Below are positions 1 to 7,072 of a stretch of DNA of 64,000 nucleotides, in pieces. Source of the DNA: JBGVSA01 sp041807905. GTDB lineage: Bacteria > Pseudomonadota > Gammaproteobacteria > Burkholderiales > Rhodocyclaceae. Within the stretch, counting starts at the first letter, position 1. Each line of letters starts with the position of its first letter. The stretch spans positions 62,001 to 126,000 of the forward strand of contig NZ_JBGVSA010000007.1 in assembly GCF_041807905.1 (NCBI RefSeq). Reading direction: 5' to 3'. A program made the position numbers and the translations under genes. Below the pieces are notes generated by a model. The model was not told the DNA's origin and did not search any database. It saw only the letters and a list, made by a program, of their open reading frames with translations.

Positions 1-31
1 GCTTGTCTTGTTCTACGTAGAGAGCGAACAC
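1..31 (-). CDS. Start of a further tail-region gene, cut by the window edge
   Basis: Only the first ten codons are visible, beginning with GTG at 31-29 (M-F-A-L-Y-V-E-Q-D-K). An AAAGGAATCCC stretch directly upstream is a good ribosome binding site at the right spacing, and the start lies 10 bp after the tail-fibre stop codon. The position suggests a tail-fibre chaperone or another distal tail gene; the product cannot be identified from ten residues. Confidence 0.5.
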   Translation of the reverse strand, partial: MFALYVEQDK

Positions 32-41
32 GGGATTCCTT

Positions 42-641
42 TCACTTGCCAATTGCGAGCCAGAATGTCTGAGCGCTATATGGGTACCAGCCGCCGCCTG
101 CGTTGTCTTGGCTAGAGCTGTAGGCAATGAAGCCCGTACCAGTCGGGGCGCTCGTCATGTCGACGATGCCGACCTTATTTGCCGGAAGAAGCGCAGAGGT
201 GTTGGGCGTTAGCCAGACACCAAAGCAGCCGCCCCCAAAAGTGATTGGGAACGTGACGCTAGTCCCCGATCCGATGACTGCGTTGCCCCACTGAAGAATC
301 AGGCCCCCCGGCAATCGTTGGTAGCCATTGGCCACTAGGTTCTGATTCGACCCGGAGAACATTTCTTGGGCTGCCACTTTGACCGCGGTACCCAAGGCTG
401 CGACCAGAACCGCGGTCGTCCCGTCATCGACAGCGTCCTGCCCGGTCTTATCGCAGATGAACTGACCGATCACGGCTGCCATGATCGATCCCTGGCGCCA
501 GACCTTGTTGAGTTGTTCGCTCTTCGCCGTGCCAGACAGAAATCCATTCGCGATCAGATCACTGAGTGCGACGTAGTCGGCCTGAGTCAGAACGTTCGCG
601 CCGCTCGACGAAGCGAACGCGCGGAAGTCGTTGGTGGGCAT
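42..641 (-). CDS. Tail fibre protein with gp53-like C-terminal domain
   Basis: 199 residues. The N-terminal half is a plain helical attachment region ending in an Ala-rich stretch. The C-terminal half has the pattern L-P-G-G-L-I-L-Q-W-G-N followed by Thr/Ser- and Gly-rich beta segments and an aromatic end (W-Y-P-Y, F-W-L-A-I), typical of the gp53-like tip domain found at the end of short phage fibres. It probably forms a trimeric tip that contacts the host surface. It is the last complete gene of the baseplate-fibre cluster and starts 8 bp after the DUF2612 gene stop. At 199 residues it is short for a fibre, so another subunit may lie beyond the window edge. Confidence 0.8.
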   Translation of the reverse strand: MPTNDFRAFASSSGANVLTQADYVALSDLIANGFLSGTAKSEQLNKVWRQGSIMAAVIGQFICDKTGQDAVDDGTTAVLVAALGTAVKVAAQEMFSGSNQNLVANGYQRLPGGLILQWGNAVIGSGTSVTFPITFGGGCFGVWLTPNTSALLPANKVGIVDMTSAPTGTGFIAYSSSQDNAGGGWYPYSAQTFWLAIGK

Positions 642-649
642 GCGTACTC

Positions 650-1420
650 CTAGGGATACGTAAGCGCTTCAGGAAGAAGCACATGGACAAGGTGATGAAC
701 GTCTGGCGCCACAGCGACGACTTGCTGCGTGAGCGCCATCAGTTGATTGATAAGGGTCAGATCGGAAGTCGCCCAAGCGCCACGGTCGAAACCACCGATG
801 TACTGGTTGTCGACATCGAATCCGAATACAGGCGCGCCATAGGCGGACGTCGAGTAGTAGCCATTGACGCGTACGCCTTCGGGCTTGAGCGGCAGGTAGC
901 CGCCGAACAAGATCGCCATGAATACGGGCGACGGGATGTCGCCCGACACGACGATGTCCATGGACATGTCCTGGTTGTCTTGGATGAAGACGTATGTCCC
1001 GCCGTTGAAGATCAGGTCGAGAATCGCCTTGGATTGTCCAAGCGTTCCATCCCAGTTGTTCGCCCCGATCTTCGCGCGCAGAAATAGACGGTAGGTGTCG
1101 TCATCAAGGTGAGTCAGTCCCGAGTCCGGGTCGTATGGTCCTTTCCACACACCCAGGTCAAAGCCCAGGCCGTCGATGTCGAACGAGAAATAGACGTTGT
1201 CGATCGGCACTGCGACGATGCGCGAAATCCCGACCCACAGCCCCACAGCATCAAGCTGCACGCCAACGGCGGAATCAAGGCTGAATAGATCCGGCAAGCT
1301 CGATGTGACGTTGTTCTGGTCAGCGATTGCACTGGCCAGCGCTCGCACCATGGCGACGTACTTCGGCTTGTCGTTGTGCTCCGATGTGATGAGCCCAACG
1401 TAGTCGTCAGCAGTCGCCAT
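650..1420 (-). CDS. DUF2612 family baseplate-to-fibre protein
   Basis: 256 residues, in the position where phages of this type carry the DUF2612 protein, after baseplate J and before the fibre. The N-terminus (M-A-T-A-D-D-Y-V-G-L-I-T-S-E-H) and the middle motif R-A-K-I-G-A-N-N-W-D-G-T match my memory of that family. The family takes the place of the P2 gpI-type protein that links the baseplate wedge to the fibre. The gene begins 1 bp after the baseplate J stop, so the two are probably translationally coupled. Function is inferred from family and position; no enzyme motif is seen. Confidence 0.8.
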   Translation of the reverse strand: MATADDYVGLITSEHNDKPKYVAMVRALASAIADQNNVTSSLPDLFSLDSAVGVQLDAVGLWVGISRIVAVPIDNVYFSFDIDGLGFDLGVWKGPYDPDSGLTHLDDDTYRLFLRAKIGANNWDGTLGQSKAILDLIFNGGTYVFIQDNQDMSMDIVVSGDIPSPVFMAILFGGYLPLKPEGVRVNGYYSTSAYGAPVFGFDVDNQYIGGFDRGAWATSDLTLINQLMALTQQVVAVAPDVHHLVHVLLPEALTYP

Positions 1421-1421
1421 G

Positions 1422-2597
1422 TCAGACCACCGTTAGGGCAATGTTGGCAACGTCACAAGTCGCGGCGTGGTTGAAGTCGATCACGACATCACTAGTACCC
1501 AGCGATCCGCTTACGAGCCCGACCGTCAATGCGGTGATTTCGTAGGTCATGCCATCGGCTGACCCACCAAGGTTCGCAGGCACATAGAGCCGCGAGTAGA
1601 TGACCGAATCACCGATGCCGAGTGCATTGATGTAGTCAGCAACGGCCTGCTTGATCTCGTCACCGATGACTGTCGTGTATCCGGAGAGCGCCTTGATTGT
1701 GATTGCCAGCTTGATGCCGTCGAATGTCGGCCGGAAGAACCGGATCTTCATGGGACGCCCATAGGCATCAGGCACGGTCTCTTCGGTCGTACCGTAGGTG
1801 CCTGCTCCGGGCGTCTTCTTCAGCGCGATCGCTGCGGCGATGTCGTGGGCGTCACCGCCCTCCACCACCAGAGATATAGAGTGCGACGGGATTCCGTTGC
1901 TGTCCGTCGTATCCGTGTCGTTCTCGTAGGCCTGATATCGCTCCACGCCAGTTTGTGCTGCTACGGCTCCGACGATGCCATCCAGCACCGTGCGCGAGGG
2001 AATCGCTGTCGAGATCGTCTGCCGGTTGCGCAGAGCCGCGTCGGTCTCAACGGGTGCGCCGGCTGCCGCCGCGGATGCGTTGTCGACCGACTGCCATCCG
2101 AGCGTGGGCGTCTGGATCGTCGTGATCGCATGCGGCTGCGCCATGATCGCGCCCACGGTTGTGCAGGTAGCCGTCACAGTGATCTCGCCCGCAGGCGGAA
2201 TCGTTACCGAGGCCGGGAGCGCCCACAGGTTGCCATTGCCATCCCGTGCGACACCGTTCGTGATGACCGTGCCGGCCACTCCCACGACGCGCAGATCGAC
2301 GGTCGAGTACGTCGCCACATCTCGCGCAATGCCATTGATCTTGACCACATTCGACAGTGGCACGCCTTGAGCGGTGGCCGGGCTGAAGCTGTTGTACGCG
2401 GCAATAGTCGCGGCATTGTTGTCGTTCAGGGCCGAGGCCAGCACCCCAAGGAACTGACCGTCCTGGCTGTCGTTCTCCAGATAGACGTCAGAGCCATAAA
2501 TCGACCGGTACTGTGCCTTGAGCCAGTCCTGAATCTCGGCAAACGTCGGCGCGCTGATGCCGTTCGCGTCAATGGTTACTGCGACGGGAGAAGCCAT
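1422..2597 (-). CDS. Baseplate J/gp47-like protein
   Basis: 391 residues. Baseplate J family: the N-terminus has the usual wedge-protein layout (I-Q-D-W-L-K-A-Q-Y-R-S-I-Y-G-S-D), followed by the conserved V-E-T-D-A-A-L-R-N-R-Q near residue 185, where the family has its E-T-D-x-x-L-R-x-R signature. It forms the outer wedge of the contractile-tail baseplate together with the gp25/gpW-like protein encoded just before it. The ATG at 2597 directly follows the stop of that gene, suggesting coupled translation. Length is normal for the family. Confidence 0.92.
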   Translation of the reverse strand: MASPVAVTIDANGISAPTFAEIQDWLKAQYRSIYGSDVYLENDSQDGQFLGVLASALNDNNAATIAAYNSFSPATAQGVPLSNVVKINGIARDVATYSTVDLRVVGVAGTVITNGVARDGNGNLWALPASVTIPPAGEITVTATCTTVGAIMAQPHAITTIQTPTLGWQSVDNASAAAAGAPVETDAALRNRQTISTAIPSRTVLDGIVGAVAAQTGVERYQAYENDTDTTDSNGIPSHSISLVVEGGDAHDIAAAIALKKTPGAGTYGTTEETVPDAYGRPMKIRFFRPTFDGIKLAITIKALSGYTTVIGDEIKQAVADYINALGIGDSVIYSRLYVPANLGGSADGMTYEITALTVGLVSGSLGTSDVVIDFNHAATCDVANIALTVV

Positions 2598-2948
2598 TTA
2601 CAGGGTCTCGGTGATGGTTGTTTGCCCGTAGGCGGTGTCGATCGTGGCCGTGACTGTCAGCCGACGCGTGTCGCCGTCGTAGCTGCTTGAGAAGTCGACG
2701 AGTTGCGTCACGCCTTCGGTTCCCACGATGCGACGCTTGATGGCTGCTTCGTAGGTCGCCGCGGTGTTCTTGCCGAGTACTTCTGTCTGCCACGGAGTGC
2801 CATCCGAGGTATCCACGAACCACTCGCCGCGCCACAAGTCCAGGCGCGTGCGCACGGCCTGCGCTACCGTCTCGGGTGAGTCGCGGAGGAAGTCACCGCC
2901 AGTGCCGAAGGTGTAGTCGCCGTTGGCGTCGAGTCGCCGATATCTCAT
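2598..2948 (-). CDS. Baseplate wedge protein, gp25/gpW-like
   Basis: 116 residues. Small wedge proteins of this type start with a short beta segment and contain a helix with S-P-E-T-V-A-Q-A-V-R-T-R-L-x-L-W-x-G-E-W-F-V-D, which fits residues 24-46 well. A second helix (A-A-I-K-R-R-I-V-G-T-E-G-V) and a beta end with V-T-A-T-I-D-T complete the family pattern. It lies next to baseplate J, its normal structural partner. It starts 3 bp after the stop of the small membrane protein. Confidence 0.82.
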   Translation of the reverse strand: MRYRRLDANGDYTFGTGGDFLRDSPETVAQAVRTRLDLWRGEWFVDTSDGTPWQTEVLGKNTAATYEAAIKRRIVGTEGVTQLVDFSSSYDGDTRRLTVTATIDTAYGQTTITETL

Positions 2949-2951
2949 GGC

Positions 2952-3113
2952 TCAGAACCGAACCACTTCCAGCAGCTTGGCCAGCGCATAGATGAGCGCT
3001 GCCGCGCCGCCCAAGATGCTCGCGATGACGTATGAGACCCCAATACGCCCGGCGAACTTGGCCGAGCCCTGTTCATCCAGCTTGCCTTCAACGTTCATTT
3101 TGGTAATCTTCAT
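2952..3113 (-). CDS. Small membrane protein of 53 residues
   Basis: ATG at 3113-3111, preceded by GAGGAAGAACCTGA, a good ribosome binding site. The product has a charged N-terminal part (M-K-I-T-K-M-N-V-E-G-K-L-D-E-Q-G), one hydrophobic helix of about 20 residues (Y-V-I-A-S-I-L-G-G-A-A-A-L-I-Y-A-L) and a short basic end. It ends 3 bp before the next gene. It resembles small phage membrane proteins of unknown role; with one helix and no lysis neighbour, a holin function is possible but unsupported. Confidence 0.7.
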   Translation of the reverse strand: MKITKMNVEGKLDEQGSAKFAGRIGVSYVIASILGGAAALIYALAKLLEVVRF

Positions 3114-3153
3114 TCAGGTTCTTCCTCTTGCTCCTTCAAGGGGTTGAAAACAG

Positions 3154-3187
3154 AAAGGCCCGGACTGTTGCTAGCAGCCGGGCCTTT
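3154..3187 (-). terminator. Long GC-rich hairpin in the late operon
   Basis: Perfect inverted repeat with 10-bp arms (AAAGGCCCGG and CCGGGCCTTT) and a 14-base loop. It lies after the intrinsic terminator at 3205-3230 in the minus direction and before the 53-residue gene. It could act as a second-line terminator or as an mRNA-stabilising hairpin. The T run after it is weak. Confidence 0.6.
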
Positions 3188-3204
3188 CGCTTTTCTACAG
3201 GCAC

Positions 3205-3230
3205 AAAAAAGCCCGCGCTCGGCGGGCTTT
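3205..3230 (-). terminator. Intrinsic terminator inside the late operon
   Basis: On the minus strand a hairpin with arms AAAGCCCGC and GCGGGCTTT is followed by a run of six T. It stands between the stop codon of the 108-residue gene (3249) and the membrane-protein gene (start 3113). The distal baseplate genes therefore need read-through, antitermination or their own promoter. Confidence 0.8.
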
Positions 3231-3248
3231 ATCAACGTGATGTGCTGG

Positions 3249-3575
3249 CTAAATCCTCTTCGCGGGGGATTCCCCGGCAGCATCGGCATACCGGTTCATC
3301 TCATCGATAGCCATCTCAAGCTGGGTGTTGATGTCAATCAACTCCTTCAACTTGGCCTCTGCCGCCGCCGCGTCCAATGTGTAGATGCGATCTACCGTTA
3401 CGGCGCTGCTATTCACCAAGCTGGCCCGCTGAAGCAGAACGGACAGGTTTCCTGCCAGCGCGTGGCGCTGCGCAACAAGCCGCTGTACGTCCTTCTTGGC
3501 TACGGTGTAGCGCCCGATGTACTCAAATTGCTGTTCGGTAGTCATGGCCGGCATCAGTAGTATTGGAGCCATCAT
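3249..3575 (-). CDS. Hypothetical phage protein, helical
   Basis: 108 residues, not recognised. The sequence is almost entirely helical, with charged heptad-like stretches in residues 25-60 and 70-95 (A-A-A-A-E-A-K-L-K-E-L-I-D-I-N-T-Q-L-E), suggesting a coiled coil. The start at 3575 has GGAG seven bases upstream; an internal ATG at 3545 lacks one. It sits directly after the gp138-like spike gene and is closed by a terminator. A role in baseplate assembly is possible by position only. Confidence 0.7.
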   Translation of the reverse strand: MMAPILLMPAMTTEQQFEYIGRYTVAKKDVQRLVAQRHALAGNLSVLLQRASLVNSSAVTVDRIYTLDAAAAEAKLKELIDINTQLEMAIDEMNRYADAAGESPAKRI

Positions 3576-3587
3576 TCTACGTCTCCG

Positions 3588-4289
3588 TCACACCACAGGC
3601 ACGCCAGACACGCCGCCACCCGGCACCACGTCCTTGTGCTTGTGGTCCGACAGCGGGATGCCATTGGCGGTTACCTCGCCATTCACATCCACGTCGCCGT
3701 TGATGGTCACGTGGCCGGTTATGAAAATCTCGGGCGCGACGACCCGGGCCGAAGTGCCCGCATTGGCAATGATGTCGCTCGGCGTCGTTGCGAGAATGCC
3801 GCCCGTGGCCACATCGATCTGAACAAAGGCCGAGCCGTCGTCTTTGCGGAGCTGTACCGCCTCAGTGCTCACGTTGAACTTGCGCGGCTGGCTGCGGACG
3901 CCCACGAACGCAAAGCCGTCCGACAGGTCGTGCATGCGGAACTCAGCCTGCTGCTGGATGCCGCCTTGCTGCCACCACGCGTCAATGCAGCGCGATGCGA
4001 ACACCACAAGGCACTCATCGCCCTCCTTCACCGGAAACGTCAGCGTGCAGCTGCCACCGCCCGGAAACACCACGGGCACATCGACCAGGAGCGGGAGCTG
4101 TAGGCTCTGCGTCGAGCCATCCTCCTGACGCACGTTCTCGCGCAAAGCCGGCTGTACCGTACAGGTCATGGCAACAGCATCGAAAGACTGGATAATCCCG
4201 GGGAGAGCTGTCCAAAGCCGGGCGCGGTCGCCGCGCACAAGCGCCTTCATGGCGGCCAAAGTGTCGCCCGTTCGTTCAATCTGTCTCAT
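3588..4289 (-). CDS. Baseplate spike/assembly protein, gp138-type
   Basis: 233 residues from the ATG at 4289 (M-R-Q-I-E-R-T-G); the longer upstream reading frame is excluded because it would cross the divergent gene at 4300. The N-terminal part has the OB-fold pattern of gp138-like spike proteins (A-L-P-G-I-I-Q-S-F-D, then T-C-T-V-Q-P-A, then D-V-P-V-V-F-P-G-G-G). The C-terminus is a beta-helix-like repeat (I-T-G-H-V-T-I-N-G-D-V-D-V-N-G-E-V-T-A-N-G) ending in D-H-K-H-K-D-V, a histidine-rich end typical of membrane-piercing spikes that bind a metal ion. It is expected at the tip of the tail tube. Confidence 0.88.
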   Translation of the reverse strand: MRQIERTGDTLAAMKALVRGDRARLWTALPGIIQSFDAVAMTCTVQPALRENVRQEDGSTQSLQLPLLVDVPVVFPGGGSCTLTFPVKEGDECLVVFASRCIDAWWQQGGIQQQAEFRMHDLSDGFAFVGVRSQPRKFNVSTEAVQLRKDDGSAFVQIDVATGGILATTPSDIIANAGTSARVVAPEIFITGHVTINGDVDVNGEVTANGIPLSDHKHKDVVPGGGVSGVPVV

Positions 4290-4299
4290 GGTGATCCTG

Positions 4300-5148
4300 A
4301 TGAAAAGTGTTGTTGCCGCAGCGCTGCTTGTCGCCTCAATGTCCGCATGGAGCGCGGATACGGAGTTCTTCGTATGGTTAAACGGGGTCGACTTCCCGGA
4401 TGGATATGTCGTCCAAAGTGACCGACAACCGGTTTTCATTTTCTATACGAAGAAAAAGTGCGATCTACCCCTTGTCGATGCCTCGAAATACCGGAAATTC
4501 GAGATGCCATTGGCACTGCGAACTCAACCTGCCTCGGGACGAGGATGCTGGTTTCATGCCTATCCAGACAAGATCGTCTTCATTTACGAAAGCGGCAGCC
4601 AGGATGTCCGATCAGACATTAGCGTATTTCGGGTCAAGTCGAAGGATGAGACCTTCCCGGCCACAGTCGTTGGCGTGATGAACCCCCTAACCGCACAGCT
4701 AAGAGAGAAGCAGCAAAAAGAGAAAGCGCCTCGACCAATGGTTCTTAGATCGTTTGAAGACGCTTATGGCGGTCCAGACGACCCCGGCATTCAGCCAGAT
4801 AAAATTTCATTTCCGTATGACGTATTCGTAGAACCCAATGGGGATAAAAAGTACAGAGATGGCGACACCCTGAAGAGGCAAGATGTTAAGAAGGTGTATT
4901 CGATGTATATCCCATGCCCGCTGGAATTCGAAAACTCAGAGTCCTACCGAAGATTTTCTGACGCCTCCACTAACTCCGATGGGTGCTGGGCGCCTCTTAC
5001 TGATGGTCGAATCTTCATAGTTTTGCGTGATGGCAAGGGCTTCACTGCCGGCACCTATAGCGGTCTCAAGATCCGGATATCGTCAGAAAGCGCAGACCCC
5101 GTGGTCGTCGGACCTATGGGGGAATCTAGCCACTACTTGATTCCTTAG
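4300..5148 (+). CDS. Secreted cargo (moron) protein with duplicated two-cysteine unit
   Basis: 282 residues from the ATG at 4300, chosen because it begins a clear signal peptide (M-K-S-V-V-A-A-A-L-L-V-A-S-M-S-A-W-S-A, likely cut after residue 19). The gene lies on the plus strand inside the minus-strand baseplate cluster, starts 11 bp from the divergent gp138 start and overlaps the hub-gene stop by 4 bp. The mature protein seems to contain two related units: Cys54 to Gly-Cys83-Trp and Cys206 to Gly-Cys229-Trp, each with Tyr-Arg between and a beta-rich stretch after (K-I-V-F-I-Y and R-I-F-I-V-L). Each unit could form one disulfide in the periplasm. I do not recognise the family. It is probably expressed in the lysogen as a conversion gene, and its AT content is higher than that of its neighbours. 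Confidence 0.8.
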   Translation: MKSVVAAALLVASMSAWSADTEFFVWLNGVDFPDGYVVQSDRQPVFIFYTKKKCDLPLVDASKYRKFEMPLALRTQPASGRGCWFHAYPDKIVFIYESGSQDVRSDISVFRVKSKDETFPATVVGVMNPLTAQLREKQQKEKAPRPMVLRSFEDAYGGPDDPGIQPDKISFPYDVFVEPNGDKKYRDGDTLKRQDVKKVYSMYIPCPLEFENSESYRRFSDASTNSDGCWAPLTDGRIFIVLRDGKGFTAGTYSGLKIRISSESADPVVVGPMGESSHYLIP

Positions 5149-6119
5149 CCGTAGGGTTTGACTGGACCAGTGTCTAGCTCTCGAATTACGCCGCGGCGAG
5201 TGAACTCCTCCGTGTAATACGTGGCATCTACGGCCAAGCAGATGAGATCTGAGTACCAATCATTCCCTCGCGTGTCGCCATAGTGGTCGGCCATCATGAC
5301 GTAGTACAGGCCGTCTGCATCTTTGCGGGCAACACCGTTGAGAGCCGCGTCATTGTTGGATTTGTCGCCAGGGCTGAGACTAAGCCTGTAATCCTGGATC
5401 GACGCATTGTTGATGCGGATGGTGTGCCCAATCTTCACGCTTGGATTGAGCAGCGTGCGCACGTTCAGGCCGCCGATGGTCTGCTCAGGCATCCCCACCA
5501 TCCCGGTTTCTGCATTGATCTCAATCGGATCACCGGGGATGTACGAGTTAAGAGGGATGAAGTTGAAGTGCCGATCCTGAATTGACCACTTGCCATGCAA
5601 TGTCGATTGCAGGTTGTCGAAGCTCTCGCGGATGAGGTCGAACACGACCTTTCCGCGAGGAAGCCTCGTCTGGGGCAGATCGGGAACGTAGCCCTTCGAC
5701 ACGTTGAACGGCTTGGCGTACGTGAGCATCTTGTCGATCTGCTGTTCAAACGTCGTCCCTGCCGCCACGGTGCAGTTGGCAAAGGCGAAGTTGTACGCAG
5801 CATCCCCCGACGCTGCCCGGATATCGACGTACGTGTCCGTCTGGCTCTCACGCCCGCGACGAATCTGGATCACCGACCCGTCGAAGATGAGCCCGTAATT
5901 CCCGCCATAGCCGGCCTGCAAGACCACGCGCTGAAACTCCTTCTGGAGCTTCTGAGCCGTGTTCGGAGCGACGTTGTACACGCGTATCTCGGCCGTGTTC
6001 GGCGTCGAGATATCGCCGCGCCGGACCACGAACCGAAACCGCAGCTCGGACAGGTCGATCGCTTCTTGATCGTCGCCGACGATGAGGGAGGCTTTGCGGA
6101 GGTATTGAGGTGTCGACAT
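5145..6119 (-). CDS. Baseplate hub protein
   Basis: 324 residues. The start S-T-P-Q-Y-L-R-K-A-S-L-I-V-G, the region R-F-R-F-V-V-R-R-G-D-I-S-T-P-N-T-A-E-I-R-V-Y-N and the later Q-A-G-Y-G-G-N-Y-G-L-I-F-D-G-S-V fit the hub-type proteins (gp27/gpD/gp44-like fold) that join the tail tube end to the spike. It lies between the plug/Dit-like genes and the gp138 spike gene, as expected for a hub. Its stop codon overlaps by 4 bp the end of the convergent cargo gene. Assignment is by sequence feel and position; the fold could be tested by structure prediction. Confidence 0.75.
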   Translation of the reverse strand: MSTPQYLRKASLIVGDDQEAIDLSELRFRFVVRRGDISTPNTAEIRVYNVAPNTAQKLQKEFQRVVLQAGYGGNYGLIFDGSVIQIRRGRESQTDTYVDIRAASGDAAYNFAFANCTVAAGTTFEQQIDKMLTYAKPFNVSKGYVPDLPQTRLPRGKVVFDLIRESFDNLQSTLHGKWSIQDRHFNFIPLNSYIPGDPIEINAETGMVGMPEQTIGGLNVRTLLNPSVKIGHTIRINNASIQDYRLSLSPGDKSNNDAALNGVARKDADGLYYVMMADHYGDTRGNDWYSDLICLAVDATYYTEEFTRRGVIRELDTGPVKPYG

Positions 6120-6140
6120 AACAATCGTTCCTAATAACGC

Positions 6141-6169
6141 TTGACGTTATTAACGCCGGGCGTTACTAT
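6141..6169 (+). promoter_or_regulatory. higBA promoter with operator palindromes
   Basis: TTGACG (6141-6146), a 17-base spacer and TACTAT (6164-6169) make a strong sigma70-type promoter. The spacer and -10 contain perfect palindromes: CGTTATTAACG (6145-6155) and TAACGCC-G-GGCGTTA (6151-6165). This fits autorepression by the HigA antitoxin. The expected transcription start is about 6176, one base before the higB ATG, and no Shine-Dalgarno sequence is present, so a leaderless message is likely. Confidence 0.75.
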
Positions 6170-6176
6170 TACATCC

Positions 6177-6455
6177 ATGATCACTGACTTCCATTGCCCC
6201 GACACCGAAGCGCTCTTCAAAGGCAAGCGCATCGCTCGCTTCGCCAACATCGAGAAGGTGGCAATGCGCAAGCTGACTCAGCTCCATGCTGCTGCAACGC
6301 TGGACTTCCTGCGCGTGCCCCCGGGCAACCGTCTGGAAGCCCTGGCAGGTAACCGTGCCGGGCAGCACAGCATCCGAATCAATGATCAGTGGCGTGTGTG
6401 TTTTGTGTGGTCGAACGGCAACGCCAGCCGAGTTGAAATCGTCGATTACCACTGA
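6177..6455 (+). CDS. higB: HigB-type toxin (RelE/ParE superfamily)
   Basis: 92 residues from the ATG at 6177. Typical plasmid-maintenance HigB pattern: I-T-D-F-H-C-P-D-T-E-A-L-F-K-G at the start, L-R-V-P-P-G-N-R-L-E-A-L-A-G-N-R-A-G-Q-H in the middle and R-I-N-D-Q-W-R-V-C-F-V-W near the end. HigB is a ribosome-dependent mRNA interferase neutralised by HigA. The toxin gene comes first, as is usual for hig loci. The pair lies on the plus strand between baseplate genes of the opposite strand, with its own promoter, and so acts as a separate cargo module of the lysogen. Confidence 0.92.
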   Translation: MITDFHCPDTEALFKGKRIARFANIEKVAMRKLTQLHAAATLDFLRVPPGNRLEALAGNRAGQHSIRINDQWRVCFVWSNGNASRVEIVDYH

Positions 6456-6467
6456 AAGGAGATCATC

Positions 6468-6764
6468 ATGACCCGACAAGTAGCTTGGCCTCATCCGGGC
6501 GAGATCCTGCAAGAGGAATGGCTCGGCCCGCTAGGCATCACTCAGTACGCCCTGGCCAAGGCCATCGACGTGCCGCCCCGTCGCATCAATGAGATCGTCA
6601 AGGGCAACCGTGCAATCACGGCTGACACTGCTCTGCGTCTGGCCCGCTTCTTCGGTACGGATGCGCAAAGCTGGCTCAACCTTCAGACCGGCTACGACTT
6701 AGCCGTGACTGAAGAGGCCATGCACGATCAACTGAGCCACATCAAGCAACGGCTGGCGGCCTAG
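6468..6764 (+). CDS. higA: HigA-type antitoxin, XRE helix-turn-helix
   Basis: 98 residues. HigA signature: H-P-G-E-I-L-Q-E-E-W-L-G-P-L-G-I-T-Q at residues 9-26, then the helix-turn-helix A-L-A-K-A-I-D-V-P-P-R-R-I-N-E-I-V-K-G and the family end R-L-A-R-F-F-G-T-D-A-Q-S-W-L-N-L-Q. It binds HigB and the operator in front of higB. A good ribosome binding site (AAAGGAG) precedes the ATG, 12 bp after the higB stop. The stop codon overlaps the end of the convergent baseplate plug gene by 4 bp, so the module is inserted with almost no spare sequence. Confidence 0.93.
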   Translation: MTRQVAWPHPGEILQEEWLGPLGITQYALAKAIDVPPRRINEIVKGNRAITADTALRLARFFGTDAQSWLNLQTGYDLAVTEEAMHDQLSHIKQRLAA

Positions 6765-7072
6765 TCGGTCACCCAATACACCCTTGATCCGGTGCCGAGA
6801 TTTGCGAACGTCGGCACTGCGTCAGGGTCATCCGTGGTCTGCGCCCAGAGGCGGCCACCGAAACCCATGTACTTGTACTGCGCCAGCAGGTCGATGCCGG
6901 TCACGAGCGGAATGCCTGAGACCATAGGGTTCTGCTGTGCGTCGGCAATGTCGACGACCCACCCGCCGTACTGAGCATCGCGGTATCGCACCGTGACGAT
7001 GTAGTCGACGCCGGACAGCGTGATCGTGAAGCGCTGCGGCTGGCTGGTCAGCGGGATCTCAAACGTGCTCAT
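6761..7072 (-). CDS. Baseplate plug-type protein (DUF6983)
   Basis: 103 residues from the ATG at 7072, which overlaps the stop of the preceding gene (ATGA). The sequence begins with the plug-family pattern M-S-T-F-E-I-P-L-T-S-Q-P-Q-R-F-T-I-T-L-S-G-V-D-Y and is almost all beta (Y-I-V-T-V-R-Y, G-G-W-V-V-D-I). Such proteins close the baseplate end of the tube. A much longer upstream extension in the same frame is only a shadow of the neighbouring gene. The end overlaps the higA stop on the other strand. Confidence 0.78.
   Translation of the reverse strand: MSTFEIPLTSQPQRFTITLSGVDYIVTVRYRDAQYGGWVVDIADAQQNPMVSGIPLVTGIDLLAQYKYMGFGGRLWAQTTDDPDAVPTFANLGTGSRVYWVTD

Noticed and set aside
2952..3113. 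Holin
   Set aside because: Only one membrane helix and no endolysin or spanin gene nearby; lysis genes are not seen in the window.
3588..4439. Longer start of the gp138-type gene at 4439
   Set aside because: It would run through the signal-peptide region of the divergent gene at 4300 and its extra residues look random; the ATG at 4289 is better.
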